A stretch of 64,000 bases of DNA. Origin: Pseudeuparius sepicola (taxonomy: Eukaryota; Arthropoda; Insecta; Coleoptera; Anthribidae). The stretch spans positions 44,243,820 through 44,307,819 of the forward strand of contig OY987301.1 in assembly GCA_963920635.1 (NCBI GenBank), written 5' to 3'. Shown here piece after piece: positions 1-10,620 of the stretch (positions within the stretch are counted from its first letter, which is position 1; every line of letters begins with the position of its first letter). Below the pieces are notes generated by a model. It saw only the letters and a program-made list of their open reading frames with translations, was not told the DNA's origin and did not search any database. The translations under genes were made by a program, and so were the position numbers.

Positions 1-532
1 TATGTTTGTGATTTTACTTTGTTTTCGGTTTTCAATACCCGTGTTGTCCCTTTTGATACGCCATTGGCATCAAGCTGAAGGGCAGCTGGCGAGAGCGGCG
101 CACCGTCGCGCGATGTTGCCGGTTCAAAGGGACGGCCTTTGGTTTTGTTTAAAGAGTGGGGAATGTCCTAACCTTCCTATAAACTAACCTTGCTTCCTAC
201 CACTTTTTTAAGATATCCTCGAGGATATCCCGGACAGATGAAAAAGTAAAAATGATGGATATTGAATACCTATGTATTTACTACCACTTTATTATAATTT
301 TGATTTACTAAATTAAGTATGAGATAATCTAGAATAACTAGTATCTAACATCTAACTTAATTTCACGGGTAACTGCGATCTTTTAAATGATTTTTTTTGT
401 AAATTTAAGTCCACATATCTTGCTGAAGGTAAATGCATATATCAGCATGTAACATATCATTGTAATCAGAAAAATTAGCACTTTTAAAATATCCAAAATT
501 ATACAGGACGTTTACTATTAAAAACAAAAACA
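1..532. other. Unassigned AT-rich DNA
   Basis: I recognise no gene or repeat here. The first 190 bases are richer in G+C and contain a 61-codon open frame (2-187, +) with no recognisable motif, which I do not consider a gene. The word GATACGCCATTGGCATC near 55 resembles decayed hAT ends but cannot be assigned. Confidence 0.5.
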
Positions 533-534
533 TA

Positions 535-1190
535 CAGTGTCCTCCAAAAAGTTCGCACCATAGGGGGGAAATTTTTAAGTAATGTTTTACCTTTTGCTTG
601 AAAAATGATGAAAAATGACCCATTCAAACGTGGTCATGTGACTTTCGTTATCTGTCAAAAATGACATTTAAAAAAATATATCGCCAAAAATGGGTTTATT
701 TGTTAAAATATCAAAAAGTTTTACTTGAAAAAGTTGTTTCTTTTTCAATTTTACGTAAGTGTGCCAAATTTGAACGCTCTAATAAAAGATTTAGTTTTTG
801 CTAATTTTTAATATTTTATGAAATTTCTGAAAATTTTAAAAACTTGTAACTTCCTAAAAACTTTTTTATATCACTAGCTTCATCATTCTATTAACTTTTT
901 ATTACTAATTACTGATAAGAATAGGTATTTTTCGAAAGAAAATGATATTAACGCTTTAAAATTCTGTTATGTTTGTTGCAAAGTTGATGTACCGTCCAGC
1001 ATTTAGGATATACATTTAGTTACAATACGTTTTCCAGTTCTAAATTGATTCCAAAATAATAATAAATTAAATTATCATCAAACTATTTTACGTATCTAAG
1101 CAAAATTCTTGACTTTTACGGAACAAATAATTATTATTACCTTTAAGTTTAATTTCGCATTAATGGATATTGATGAGTAATCCCACATGA
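535..1190 (+). repeat. Dispersed repeat, CAGTGTCC family, copy 1
   Basis: The copy starts with CAGTGTCCTCCAAAAAG directly after a TA dinucleotide and stays alignable with copies at 11925 and 56528 until about 1190. The inverted copy at 32945-33262 shares only the first ~320 bases. Shared blocks include the GACCC...GTGGTCATGTGACTTTCG region, the TCAAAAAGTTTTACTTG region and a conserved tail around GATATTGATGAGTA. There is no coding capacity. The TA flank suggests a non-autonomous Tc1/mariner-type element, but I could not find a clear matching right terminus, so the class is an inference. Confidence 0.75.
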
Positions 1191-2374
1191 TGCATTTTCT
1201 TTTTTTCTTCATTATCAACGATAATACATATTTTATTGTTGATATTGCAGTAACACTGCGGTAAAATAAAATAGTTAACAATAAGACCTGCATTTTTAAA
1301 ATACTTAAAAAAAAAGAAAATGCGGCGTGTCGGATTTGAACCTACGATAAAATAAAAGGCACGCGCCTTAACCCGTTGGGCTGAATTCACTTTTGAAGAA
1401 TGTTATCTCAAAGTTGCTCATCTGTGACGTTGACTTTGGATTAATTAGTAGTTTTTAATTAATAAAAAATGTGGCGGTCCAAGCTACGTTCAGCTCCCAC
1501 ATCTAATCTCACATGACTCAGAAGTTACCTAGGAGGCCTTAGGTACTTAGTAACTTATTATTTTTTCTCCGCCTGATGTGTCATTTTATTTTTTATCATA
1601 CATAACGACGCGATAAAAAGTATCTGAGTGTAATAATTTTTCCCGTTTACATGTGTAACAGGTTCCTGTGAACACGCCCAGGCGCTTTGTTGTGTGTACC
1701 TGTCGCGCGGCCACGCCCAAAAAATGCGCTTAAAATATCCCATAAAAGCTGAAATCGCGGGCAACAGGTCGGCTATCCGGCAGCCGCTGGCCTTGGCTTC
1801 GTATAGCTTCTGATATTTTATAATCACTTCATTGTCTTCCTATTGATACAGAACACAAAGGAATTGATCTTAGTTCTATTATTTATTTAAGTAAAAAAAA
1901 AACTAACCGTGTGTGATAAAATACGTATGTCCATTGCCAAAACTCAGTTCCGGATTAAACTGATATTGTGGTGGAGGCCAATGTGACATATTATTTCGAA
2001 AATTCTGAAATTTCAATAATATTATAATCTTGAAGTCACAACAATATCAGTATCGGAAAGCCAGAAATCAAGATGAACAAAATTTAAAATTTGAAAATTA
2101 ACAACTATACTAAAACTATACGAAACTATACGAAAACTATACGAAATAATGTTACAGGTTGTTACAAAATGTTAAAGTATTTCTGAAGTCACTTGAAACA
2201 GCATAAAAAACTCTAAATTGGCGCCACGAAAAGAATATAGGACATAAGCGTCACGCGTCACGCAGTTTTCAAAAATGTAGATATTCTACAAGCAACAATA
2301 GCAACATATTTCACTTTTAAGGTTTTTTTTTAGGTTGAGGTCAAACACAACGTAATATATTGCAAATTGTAGGT
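1191..2374. other. Unassigned AT-rich DNA with short repeats
   Basis: Apart from the tRNA-like sequence at 1321-1390, I see no gene. Small features are an imperfect palindrome at about 1521-1556 (AAGTTAC...GTAACTT arms) and a run of ~10-bp repeats around AAACTATACG near 2103-2150. Confidence 0.5.
1321..1390 (-). other. tRNA-like sequence (pseudo-tRNA or SINE head)
   Basis: On the minus strand this has an A-box-like block (CAGCCCAACGGGTTAAGGC) and, about 35 bases later, a B-box-like block (GGTTCAAATCC), the arrangement of an internal RNA polymerase III promoter. A T-rich stretch follows. The 5' strand GTGAATT does not pair with the 3' strand ACGCCGC, so there is no acceptor stem and I do not call a functional tRNA. 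A tRNA pseudogene or the head of a SINE fits better. Confidence 0.4.
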
Positions 2375-2480
2375 GGCGCTGCGATTTTTCAGCCTTTTTT
2401 CCACTATTTTTAGGAGTGCATAGTGCATCAACATGATGTTAAGGAAACTTGTTCATGATGAAAAACTGGGTAGGTATGGG
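2375..2480. repeat. Fragment related to the 7747 MITE
   Basis: The stretch with TTAAGGAAACTTGTTCATGA and GAAAAACTGGGTAG resembles the interior of the MITE at 7747-8382 (near 7946 and 8100). Neither terminus is present, so it looks like a decayed fragment. Confidence 0.4.
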
Positions 2481-3140
2481 TGTGAACACACATGGACAGG
2501 GGTATACTGGGATAATCCCATTGGGATTTTTTTTGTGTGTCACGTCTAAAAATTTTGATAGTTTTCGAAATATCGGGCTCAACTTTGATTTGTAAACTCA
2601 TGGCCTTATTTTGGGGGTCAAAGGGTACAAAACCCCTTTTGTTTCGATTTTTTGTAGTAAAATTACATAAAAACATTATTTACATAAGAAAGTAATCCAT
2701 GCCAAATTTTAATTACAAAATATAATAAAAAACAAAAGTTACCTTTGCTAAAATCCTCTACTTAACATTGTATTTTGAAGTAGAGGCACCTAAATGAAAC
2801 ATTGTATAAGGAAAGTCGCGTTATTTTATTCCAAAAAAAATCTGTGGCTAACGAATTGACCTACTTTTTTGAAATACCCTATAGGTATATAATTTTAATG
2901 GGTGTACTGCGAAGAGCTCATTTCAAAATAATAATAATCAAAATATTTGAAATATTCCCTTTCAAAAACTAAACTAAATGCGATTACATATTATAGCTTC
3001 CAGTGACTTCAAGATGCCCCTCGCGGAAAACTGTTCTAGAGTAAAAACTATAAAATCACAGTATAAGATGTCCAATGTCCATTACAAGAGCACTAACCAA
3101 GAAAACCCTGTCAATATTTTTAGAAACAAATAATGCGCCT
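2481..3140. other. Unassigned AT-rich DNA
   Basis: No gene or clear repeat boundary is visible. The 82-codon open frame at 2428-2676 (-) has no recognisable motif and overlaps the MITE fragment. Confidence 0.45.
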
Positions 3141-3299
3141 AGTTGCATATTCTAGTAGACGTTATAAAGTGTATTCCCCGCATTGTGGCGTGCCGCAGTC
3201 TGGTGAAAACTAAATCGACACGCGTGGGGATCATTCACCCCGCCATGGGCAGTTTCCAAGTTTTTCGGGCATGATTCATGTGGCAGGGAAACCCCGGGA

Positions 3300-3900
3300 G
3301 TCTGGAACGCCACTCTAACATCCCGGGGCCACCGTATATTTCGCCGGTTTATCTTTTGTCGGGGAACGAACAACGCCAGATATCTTTAGACCCAAGCGGC
3401 CTTGCTCCGCGCGGCACACGTGCAGCCGTTGGAAAGTTTCCTTTATTATGAGCGTCTGTGGACTTTTTTGGCTGGCGCGTCGCAAGGGTGATGACTTGAA
3501 GAAGTATAATGTCTTCACTAAACGACCACTAGTAATAGAATCGATAGGTCTCCCGCAATTTTGAATCGTCACATCAATCGCGATCCACACTATAATAAGT
3601 AGAGGCCAAGGTTAGTCTTCAAAAAGGGAACAGCCCCACCAGCAGTCCACACATCTTTTTCACACGGTGGACGAAGACTCGCTCTATCCCTCCATCAAGG
3701 AGAGGTTTTAATAGGTATGGCTCCCCAGGTAGTACATCGCATTGACTTTGACCCGGAGTAAAAAAGCTCCTTACAGTACACTTGCGGCCTTTGGAAAGTT
3801 TTCGGGTGGTTCGATGCAAGTGTGTATACTTCAGGAAGTATAATGCACTGATTTCCACTAAAAGACCCCTGTTAATAGAATCTTTCACAATTGATATTCA
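3300..3900. repeat. Degenerate ~300-bp direct duplication
   Basis: Two halves (about 3420-3545 and 3780-3885) share ordered short blocks: TTGGAAAGTTT, GAAGTATAATG, CACTA..GACC and TAATAGAATC. Minus-strand translations of the halves are also loosely similar. A third, more distant relative of the block GTGGACGAAGACTCG lies at about 6480. The source could be an old mobile element or a decayed gene; I recognise no protein family. Confidence 0.35.
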
Positions 3901-4147
3901 TACATACATTTTTCATTAGCGCTAACAATAAAAACAACACAGAAACTAATAGGTACAAGAACAACAAAGACCAATAAAAAAATTATAACATAAAAAACTC
4001 AACCAAGATCTAAAAAATTAAAAATGGTAAAAAAATCAATAAAAAATGGTAGAAACAGCCAGTAAAAATTTGACTTGTGTGTTTCTTGTAGGACCACTCA
4101 AGCATGCTTTTGGGCCAAAAAGATAGTTTTTAGGAATTTGGGAAATA
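3901..4147. other. Unassigned A-rich DNA
   Basis: A-rich, low-complexity sequence before the mariner element. Nothing recognisable. Confidence 0.5.
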
Positions 4148-4609
4148 TAGGTTGATGTCATATATATATATTTCCAAGAACCGTATCTGTTTCTCTTTAT
4201 ATTTGGAAACAGCACGTTTTTTTGATAAACTTTCGTAAATAAATTGTTTCATTAAAAAGTTATATGCGTATTATTTGTAAAAACATGAAAAGATGCCATG
4301 GTATTTTTTACTGAAAATCGAGTTAGTCATGACTTATGAAGGTATATTTTTGACAGAAACAATTGACAGATGCTCGGACAGATGTATTATGGAAAAGTAT
4401 TATATAAAATTTTAATATTAGTTATAAAAATATAACTGTATGAACGCCTTTTTAAGAAAAACTGTTATTGTAAACACTTATTATGTATTATATTTAAAAA
4501 CCAAACAATTTTAGCGAAAAACAACAACCACCAATATAAAAATAAATGCTAGGTTATTTCTTACTTATAAATAATTGTCAATGTGACTACCTTCTTTTAA
4601 TAAACAATA

Positions 4610-4860
4610 AAGGTGGATTTATAAACTCGACGTTTGCGTTGGCGCTCGCCGTTGCCGTTTGCGTCGAAAATTCAATCCCAATATTTTACGTGTAACCATT
4701 TATAAACACCGTCGAACGTTGCCGTCTGCGTCCGATGCCGTCCGAGAGATAAACTAATTTCATCTTTCACGTTCCGTCGTTCACATTTCTGGACGCAAAC
4801 TGCGAAGGACACCGTCAACTTCGAGCGCCAACGCAAACGTCGAGTTTATAAATCCACCTT
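4610..4860. mobile_element. 251-bp MITE nested in the mariner element
   Basis: Inverted ends of ~38 bp begin AAGGTGGATTTATAAACTCG and are nearly perfect, followed inward by CGACGTTTGCGTTGGCGCTCG. TA lies on both sides (4608-4609 and 4861-4862). The interior is unusually CpG-rich for this window, with repeated GCCGT/CGTCG words, and has no coding capacity. It interrupts the older mariner element, so it inserted later. Superfamily unknown. Confidence 0.8.
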
Positions 4861-4889
4861 TAGTCTAGACGGCGTCTAGCTTCTGTCTT

Positions 4890-5400
4890 AGTGACATTTC
4901 TTAATACATCTGGTGTTATTTGCCGACAGGCATATTCCATTTTTCTATTAAATGATCAATATTCCGATATGGAGTTTTGTAAACAATGTTTTCAGAAATC
5001 CCCGTAAATGGAAATCTAATGTTGTTAAATCTGGCGACTTTCCTGGTCATTTTATGGGACCATTTATTCCAATCCATTTGTTTCCAAACTCATCATTTAG
5101 AATTTTTTTTACAATGTTGGCGTTGTGAGCTGGAGTGTTGAAACCATATGGTTCTTCTTAAATGCAATGGCTCATTTTCCATGAGAACTGGCAACTGTTA
5201 TTGCAAAAATTAGAGATTATATTCGTGTAATACAAAGTATACATATCCCGAATCAAATTAGCCTTGGCTTGATCAGGTATCCACGGAAAAGTCTCCAGAC
5301 TTAACTCTATTAGGTTTCTATTTATGAAAATTTCTGAAAAATCTTGTTTACAAAATTCCATCCCCGAATATTGATGATTTAATAGAAAAAACAACACCAA
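4890..5400 (-). pseudogene. Mariner-like transposase remnant
   Basis: The minus strand encodes the C-terminal catalytic part of a Tc1/mariner transposase in decayed form. Around 4940-5135 the translation shows PAHNANIVKKILNDEFG, then KWIG, then a stop (TGA at 5047-5049) where the family has tryptophan, then PGKSPDLTTLDFH and GFLK. This matches the family pattern DGxPAH...WIG...WPxRSPDLTPLDFFLWG. The second catalytic aspartate region is disrupted by a frameshift near 5140. Upstream (to about 5400) the sequence is open but not clearly alignable. The gene is non-functional. Confidence 0.65.
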
Positions 5401-5714
5401 TAACAGTTTTTCTTAAAAAGGCGTTCATACAGTTACTCTCAATAAAATTCGAATACTTTTTCCATAATACATCTGTCAATTGTTTCTGTCAAAAATATAC
5501 CTTCATAAGTCATGGCTAACTCGATTTTCATTAAAAAAATACCATGGTATCTTTTTCATGTTTTTACAAATAATATGCATATAACTTATTATTGAAACAA
5601 GATATCAAAAAAATATATTTACGAAAGTTTATCATAAAAACGTACCCTTTCCAAATATAAAGAGAAACAGGTATGGTCCTGGGAAAAATATATTTGATGA
5701 CGTCATAACCTGTA

Positions 5715-7045
5715 CAGTGACAGTATCGATTCAACAACAAGAAATTTCAGAATTTTGTCTTTGTTCGTTGTGGAAATATTTATAGAAACCCGTTTGTGAA
5801 ACTGCCCCTTTCGGGGTCTATAGTCCCCTTAGGGGGCATTTTTGAGGCCATGTTTATAGGAACTTTTTTCATTTTTTTAGTTCGCAAAACACGCTGGTAA
5901 ATTATGGCAGGCTAATTTCGGATCACCCTGTATAAGTAAGAGAACATATATTTTTTTGTTTTTATTAATAAACACCTTATGTATTTGTGGAAAATTGGTG
6001 CTCTGTGATAATGTGCAAATATTTGGAGAAAGTGTTCTATACGTGGTTTTAAGAGGGGTAATTTTTTGTCCCTCTTAAGGCTGGACTAACTTTGTAGCCT
6101 TAAATTTAGAAAAAAGTTACATTAAAGATCTCCCTTGTAACTAACTGTAGAACATTTCCTACTTAATTTATTTTCCCTTTAGGAAGATATGTCGAAATAA
6201 ATCAAAATAAATTTACACAAAAATCATTTGAAAGATCGCAGTTAGCTATGAAATTAAGATGGATTTTTGCTAGTTACGCTAAATTATGAGTATTTGACTT
6301 TAATAGTCAACATCCAGAATCCAGAATGCCCCTACGATTCCCCAAATCGAGGCAACCAACCGTCTAACTTCTTTCTAGGTACGTCACAGTCTATTCCGAC
6401 GTTAAGGTCAAGGCTTCTTCAAAAAGCTGACATCTCGGTGAACATCTCAAACTTCAGGTCAAATATCTTTTTCAAATTAGTGGACGAAGACTCGTTCTAT
6501 CTGACACGCTCTACACCCCATATAACCCTATGGCTTTTCATTAAGTCAAAGAAAACAACATAAATTCTAAGTAATTGGTTTCTTCACCACTGCATTCAAG
6601 GACATCGTTGTCCAAAATTCTCCCAGTTAGAGCTATACATCGACGAAACAGAGAAACATGCGACCTATTTACTATTTGTCATTGAAGTCGTCAAGTTTAA
6701 ATAAGAATAGCAACGAAGGGACAGCCTGAAACTTAAACTAGGGTAAGAACGGAACTGTGTTACGAAATGATGTTATCAAATCTTGTACTAGGTTACTGGG
6801 CCTTATTCGATATTAGTTTTGTACACACAAAGCAGCAGTGTGTATGTACTCGAGTTCGAGTTTGTTGGGTTGGGATAGAGAGAAAAATAAACGAAGAATA
6901 ACGAAGGGCCCATATTTATTTACAAAAAGTAAGAAAACCAGGTCATGTGGATATTGCCTGGATTATAACCAATTATTGAAATATAGTCAGTTATAATCAC
7001 CCTAGCGATTGAATTATTACCGTAAATTTTCCGAGTGCATTTATA
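5715..7045. other. Unassigned DNA with a solo element end
   Basis: A lone terminus reading GGATCACCCTGTATA ends near 5926 with no partner nearby; it resembles TA-flanked mariner/MITE right ends. The open frame at 6267-6563 (+, 98 codons) has no recognisable domain. Around 6960-7045 a block like CACCCTAGCGATTGAATTATT resembles the repeat at 62.8-63.4 kb. Confidence 0.45.
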
Positions 7046-7310
7046 CAGGGTGTTTCCTAAACATGCTACAAAAATTCAAAGGAATATTCCTTGAGTAAAA
7101 AATCCTGTAAACATATGTCCATTCATTTCCGAAATACAGGGTGTTAAAGTTTTGTAAAAAAATCGTTTTTATTATTACTATCTAAGAAATGCTTGGTCCG
7201 ATTTCATTAAAATTTTTTAGAATTTTATGGTATGTCCTTTAGACATATTAGAGTTAATATAGAAATTCCAGGAGCCTGTCCACGGGGCAGGTCGCTTGGA
7301 ATTTTACACA
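7046..7310 (+). repeat. Solo left end of a mariner-like element
   Basis: Begins CAGGGTGTTTCCTAAACATG after TA (7044-7045). About 85 bp inward is CCGAAATACAGGGTGTTAAAG, the same layout (terminus, then an internal CAGGG-like copy after a CGARATAC block) as the left end at 28382. No transposase and no right end found, so probably truncated. Confidence 0.5.
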
Positions 7311-7744
7311 AAAATAATAACGGCCTGTAGTTTTTTGCAATTTTCATGACGTGCGTGTATAAAGCAACTAAAAATACAACTTTTTTGTCCCTTGATTTTT
7401 TTCGTATGTGACATCATTTTCCAGAAAAAAAAACAACTTTTGCATGTCTCTGAAGTTTGAATTTTATTCATTTTTTCTCGAACACGAAGCGACATTCAAA
7501 TTTTTTTAAGACTTATTTAAAATCATCTTCAGGGCTCTACCATGTATAAAAAGATTTTTTAATAATATACAACAACAATATACAACAACAAAATATTATT
7601 AGATAAAAAAATAAAAAATACACGAAAAGTCAAGGAGTAAAAAGGGAAAATTGAATAAAAATAATTAGAATATAGTATTCTTACCAGAAAATGTGCCTTC
7701 CCGAAATTAGTAATAAAACAAGAAACTGATTAGATACATCTGTA
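7311..7744. other. Unassigned AT-rich DNA
   Basis: A-rich sequence with small ACAACAATAT repeats near 7560. No gene recognised. Confidence 0.5.
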
Positions 7745-7746
7745 TA

Positions 7747-8382
7747 CAGTGTGTCCCAATTTGATACTGGACACCTCAGAACTATATGAAGGACAAGTAA
7801 AACAAATGGTCTCTATTTTTTTATTAGTGTCCCAAGGGAGAGTATCTCATAGGCGGTGGTATTTGGATGGGGTAATTATTTCATGGCCTGCTATGATTTT
7901 TTAAAATAGCTAATTTTCAAGAAACCCTATTAGGAATTTTTTTACGACAAAATGTTATTAAGAAAATTTGTTCAGAATGAAAAACTGAGTAGAATTGCAA
8001 AATTTCAAAGGTCTAGGCCTACTTTGATTTTTAACCTTTTCGCCATTTTTTCCCACTTTTTCTTAAAAATGTGTCCTTTCTGGAGCTTTCACGTCAAAAT
8101 ATTATTAAGGAAACTTGATCATCGTGAAAAAATTTTCACTCAGTTTTTCATTCTAAACAAGTTTTCTTAATAACATTTTGCCGTAAAAAAATCCCTAATG
8201 GGATTTCTTGAAAATTAGCTATTTTAAAAAATCATAGCAGGCCATGAAATAATTACCCCATCCAAATACCACCGCCTATGAGATACTCTCCTTTGGGACT
8301 ACCAATAAAAAAATAAAGACCATTTGTTTTCCTTGCCCTTCATATATTTCTGAGGTGTCCAGTATCAAATTGGGACACACTG
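7747..8382. mobile_element. 636-bp inverted-repeat MITE
   Basis: Starts CAGTGTGTCCCAATTTG and ends with its reverse complement, with TA on both sides (7745-7746, 8383-8384). The arms run about 240 bp each and contain the block GGCCATGAAATAATTACCCC near their middle, so nearly the whole element can fold into a long hairpin. Transposase coding is absent. The 72-codon open frame inside (7952-8170) is a by-product of the inverted repeat. Confidence 0.9.
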
Positions 8383-8384
8383 TA

Positions 8385-9204
8385 TAAGATCAAACACCAT
8401 CAAATTGGTTTTTTGGCAGACACATCAGACTGCACAAATCGGATCGTTTTTATGTGTCGTTCTCTAACGCCTGAATGCTAGAAATTATTGTCGGGAGATT
8501 GTCAAAAATTGCCTTTTTTGTCGAGCTGTGGCGATTTTATTTCGTCTCGGGACTCTGAGGCCAGCGTCATTAGACCCAAGTCTTCAGGTAACGTTAATAT
8601 GCTTCCCATGCCACCGACAAATCGAGAAATGAGAAAAACGCGCAATATCCAAGAGTGGTTCTGGCGGCTTTTCGGGGGGATTTTTTCGAGGCTACCGGGT
8701 ATAAGGTTTTTTCAACTTTCAAATCTTGACGGGCTGGAGGTTGGAATCTTCAGTCACTATACGCCAAAAACCGGCCTTTGAGGTTGCGGTGGATAGCAAT
8801 GTTGCCGAATGGCCTCTCAGCGGCCCACACGATATTGCAAGTTGAAATTGGCCGCAGCTGTACGTCAATGGCATGAATTGATCAGGTTGAGATTTTTTAC
8901 TAAAATAGACCTTGACGACATCTATTATCCCAATACAAGAGCCCTGTTTAGATACAATGCTGGTAGCACAAAAAATCGTTATTATTAGGTGCAATAATAA
9001 TTTTGTTCTTCGTTACAGATTAAACTCAAAATGAGTGTTTAGGCATATATGCGTCGAACATAATATGCTATCCTATGAAAACCACGGTGGCCTTATCGCT
9101 TATAACAATAATATAAACAACACAACTAAATCTCCTATAGGTCGTGCCCATACGAAATGGTTACTGTGGCCGTTTTTTGCTGCGCCGGTCGTTAGTATAC
9201 ACTA
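8385..9204. other. Unassigned mixed-composition DNA
   Basis: Includes a moderately GC-richer block (8480-8880) with open frames on both strands (8488-8781 + and 8719-8994 -). Neither has a recognisable motif. No repeat boundary seen. Confidence 0.45.
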
Positions 9205-9206
9205 TA

Positions 9207-9611
9207 CAGAGTGTCTCACTTAATATTGAAAATTGAAACAACCTTATAACTTCTTTAATTTCTAGCCGACCAGAACGAAATTTTTACCAAAGGTAGACGG
9301 ACTTGTTGCCTATATACCTACTTATTTCCAACACAGGAAATTATGAAATTGCTATTTTTGGACTTTAATTTTTTCATTTAATATTTATTTATTTTGACAA
9401 AATTTTGGATTTATGGTTCTGGATTGATTCTGAACAACTTTTTGTAGTAATTTTTTTTTTAAGAAAAGTGCCTAATATGTCTTTGGAGTAGGCAATTAAT
9501 TTTTTGGAAATAAGTAGGCAACAATTCCGTCTACCTTTGGTAAAAGTTTCGTTCTGCTCGGTTAAAAATTAAAGAAGTTATAAGGTTGTTTCACTATTAA
9601 GTGAGACACTG
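9207..9611. mobile_element. 405-bp inverted-repeat MITE
   Basis: Left end CAGAGTGTCTCACTTAATA and right end TATTAAGTGAGACACTG are inverted, flanked by TA (9205-9206, 9612-9613). Arms of ~115 bp include AACCTTATAACTTCTTTAAT and GGTAGACGGA...TTGTTGCCTA in both halves. Non-coding. Confidence 0.88.
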
Positions 9612-9613
9612 TA

Positions 9614-10318
9614 TATTATGCATTTGCACAATTTCGCGCACTCGGACCATTATTGTTAAAATCCCATTTGCGTTCAGTAATTTTCAGCGCATTACCCGAA
9701 CCGATTAGTCCCGTTGGTGCACGGTCAGGAGGCAGACAGGCATTTTGTTTCTCTCACCGCCGACTGGCCCGCAGATAATCTTAATTTAATCGATTTTTCC
9801 GGCGTAAGTCTCAGTACATTAATAGAGATAAAAATACTTGAAGTAGGTAATGAATCCCATGCTCCCTGCCCCCTTCCCTTGGGACATATTTACTGTGAAA
9901 CATCCTTAACATCCTTATCGGAGACCGAGGCGGAGCTTTAAGCCCCGTTTCACACGTGCCGGACGAAACTGTCCGGCGCCGGATATTTGGTATCGATAAA
10001 CGGCGCTGTAGCTTTCGCACGTGTTCGGTGCGCAAAATTTTTAATTCGGGTAATAAAAAATTTTGCTTGATTTATATTTACCATATAAGTTCCAAAAGTC
10101 AAAAGATGTTTTCAACTGTGTGTTCGCAGCCATGAAAGTTATCATTAATGATAGAACCTACAAGGAGTTGTCCGGCTGGAAGCTCTTCTGGAAGTACTTT
10201 TGTACCAGGTGTCCAGGAATGGATTTCCCTTTTTATTGGAAACAGTGTAACGTAGCGGGGTGGGGTTAGCGTCCTTGGATAGTGGATAGATGCGGTCGAT
10301 GCGGATTATTTAGTAATA
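9614..10318. other. Unassigned DNA with a CACACGTGCCGGACG fragment
   Basis: At 9945-9995 is a GC-rich block (CCCGTTTCACACGTGCCGG followed by the palindrome TCCGGCGCCGGA) that recurs at 11168-11222. It resembles a transposon terminus, but no full element can be delimited. Otherwise nothing recognisable. Confidence 0.45.
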
Positions 10319-10620
10319 ATGGAGCGTTGGTCAGATGTGCATCGTGCATACATTATTGAGGCATACTTCAAGAGCAACGACTCGTACATAATTGCAAGGC
10401 AATGACAAAGGTTTTGTGCTCACTTCAATATTAGTTGTGTGGAGGACGCACCAAGTAAAAATTGTCGCTATTGGGCACCAGAGAATAAAAGGCAAAAACA
10501 CGAAAGGCCCCTGCATGTAGTCCAAAAGTAACTGTGAAATCTATTACTGCAATTGGGAACTATCACACGAGTTTTCCGTCAGTTGCCTGGCGACGAAGCA
10601 TGCGGCCAGATATCAATTCG
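10319..10620 (+). pseudogene. N-terminal fragment of an insect mariner-type transposase
   Basis: An ATG at 10319 opens MERWSDVHRAYIIEAYFKSN, which I recognise as the start of the helix-turn-helix domain (DUF4817 type) of a very common insect transposase family. It continues DSYIIARQ, hits a stop, and resumes one frame over with QRFCAHFNIS...DAPSKN and then PENK. The catalytic domain is missing. The family is DNA-binding at this end. Here it is a truncated, frameshifted relic without visible inverted repeats. Confidence 0.65.

Larger units (their letters stand above)
4148..5712 (-). mobile_element. Decayed mariner-like element with long inverted repeats
   Basis: Inverted arms of about 320 bp (4148-4470 and 5397-5712) align by eye over most of their length, including the blocks around CTGTTTCTCTTTATATTTGG and GGCGTTCATACAGTTA. 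TA dinucleotides flank both ends (4146-4147 and 5713-5714). Without the nested MITE and its duplicated TA the element is about 1.31 kb, normal for mariner. The interior carries a broken transposase on the minus strand. The arms are clearly diverged, so this is an old insertion. Confidence 0.7.
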
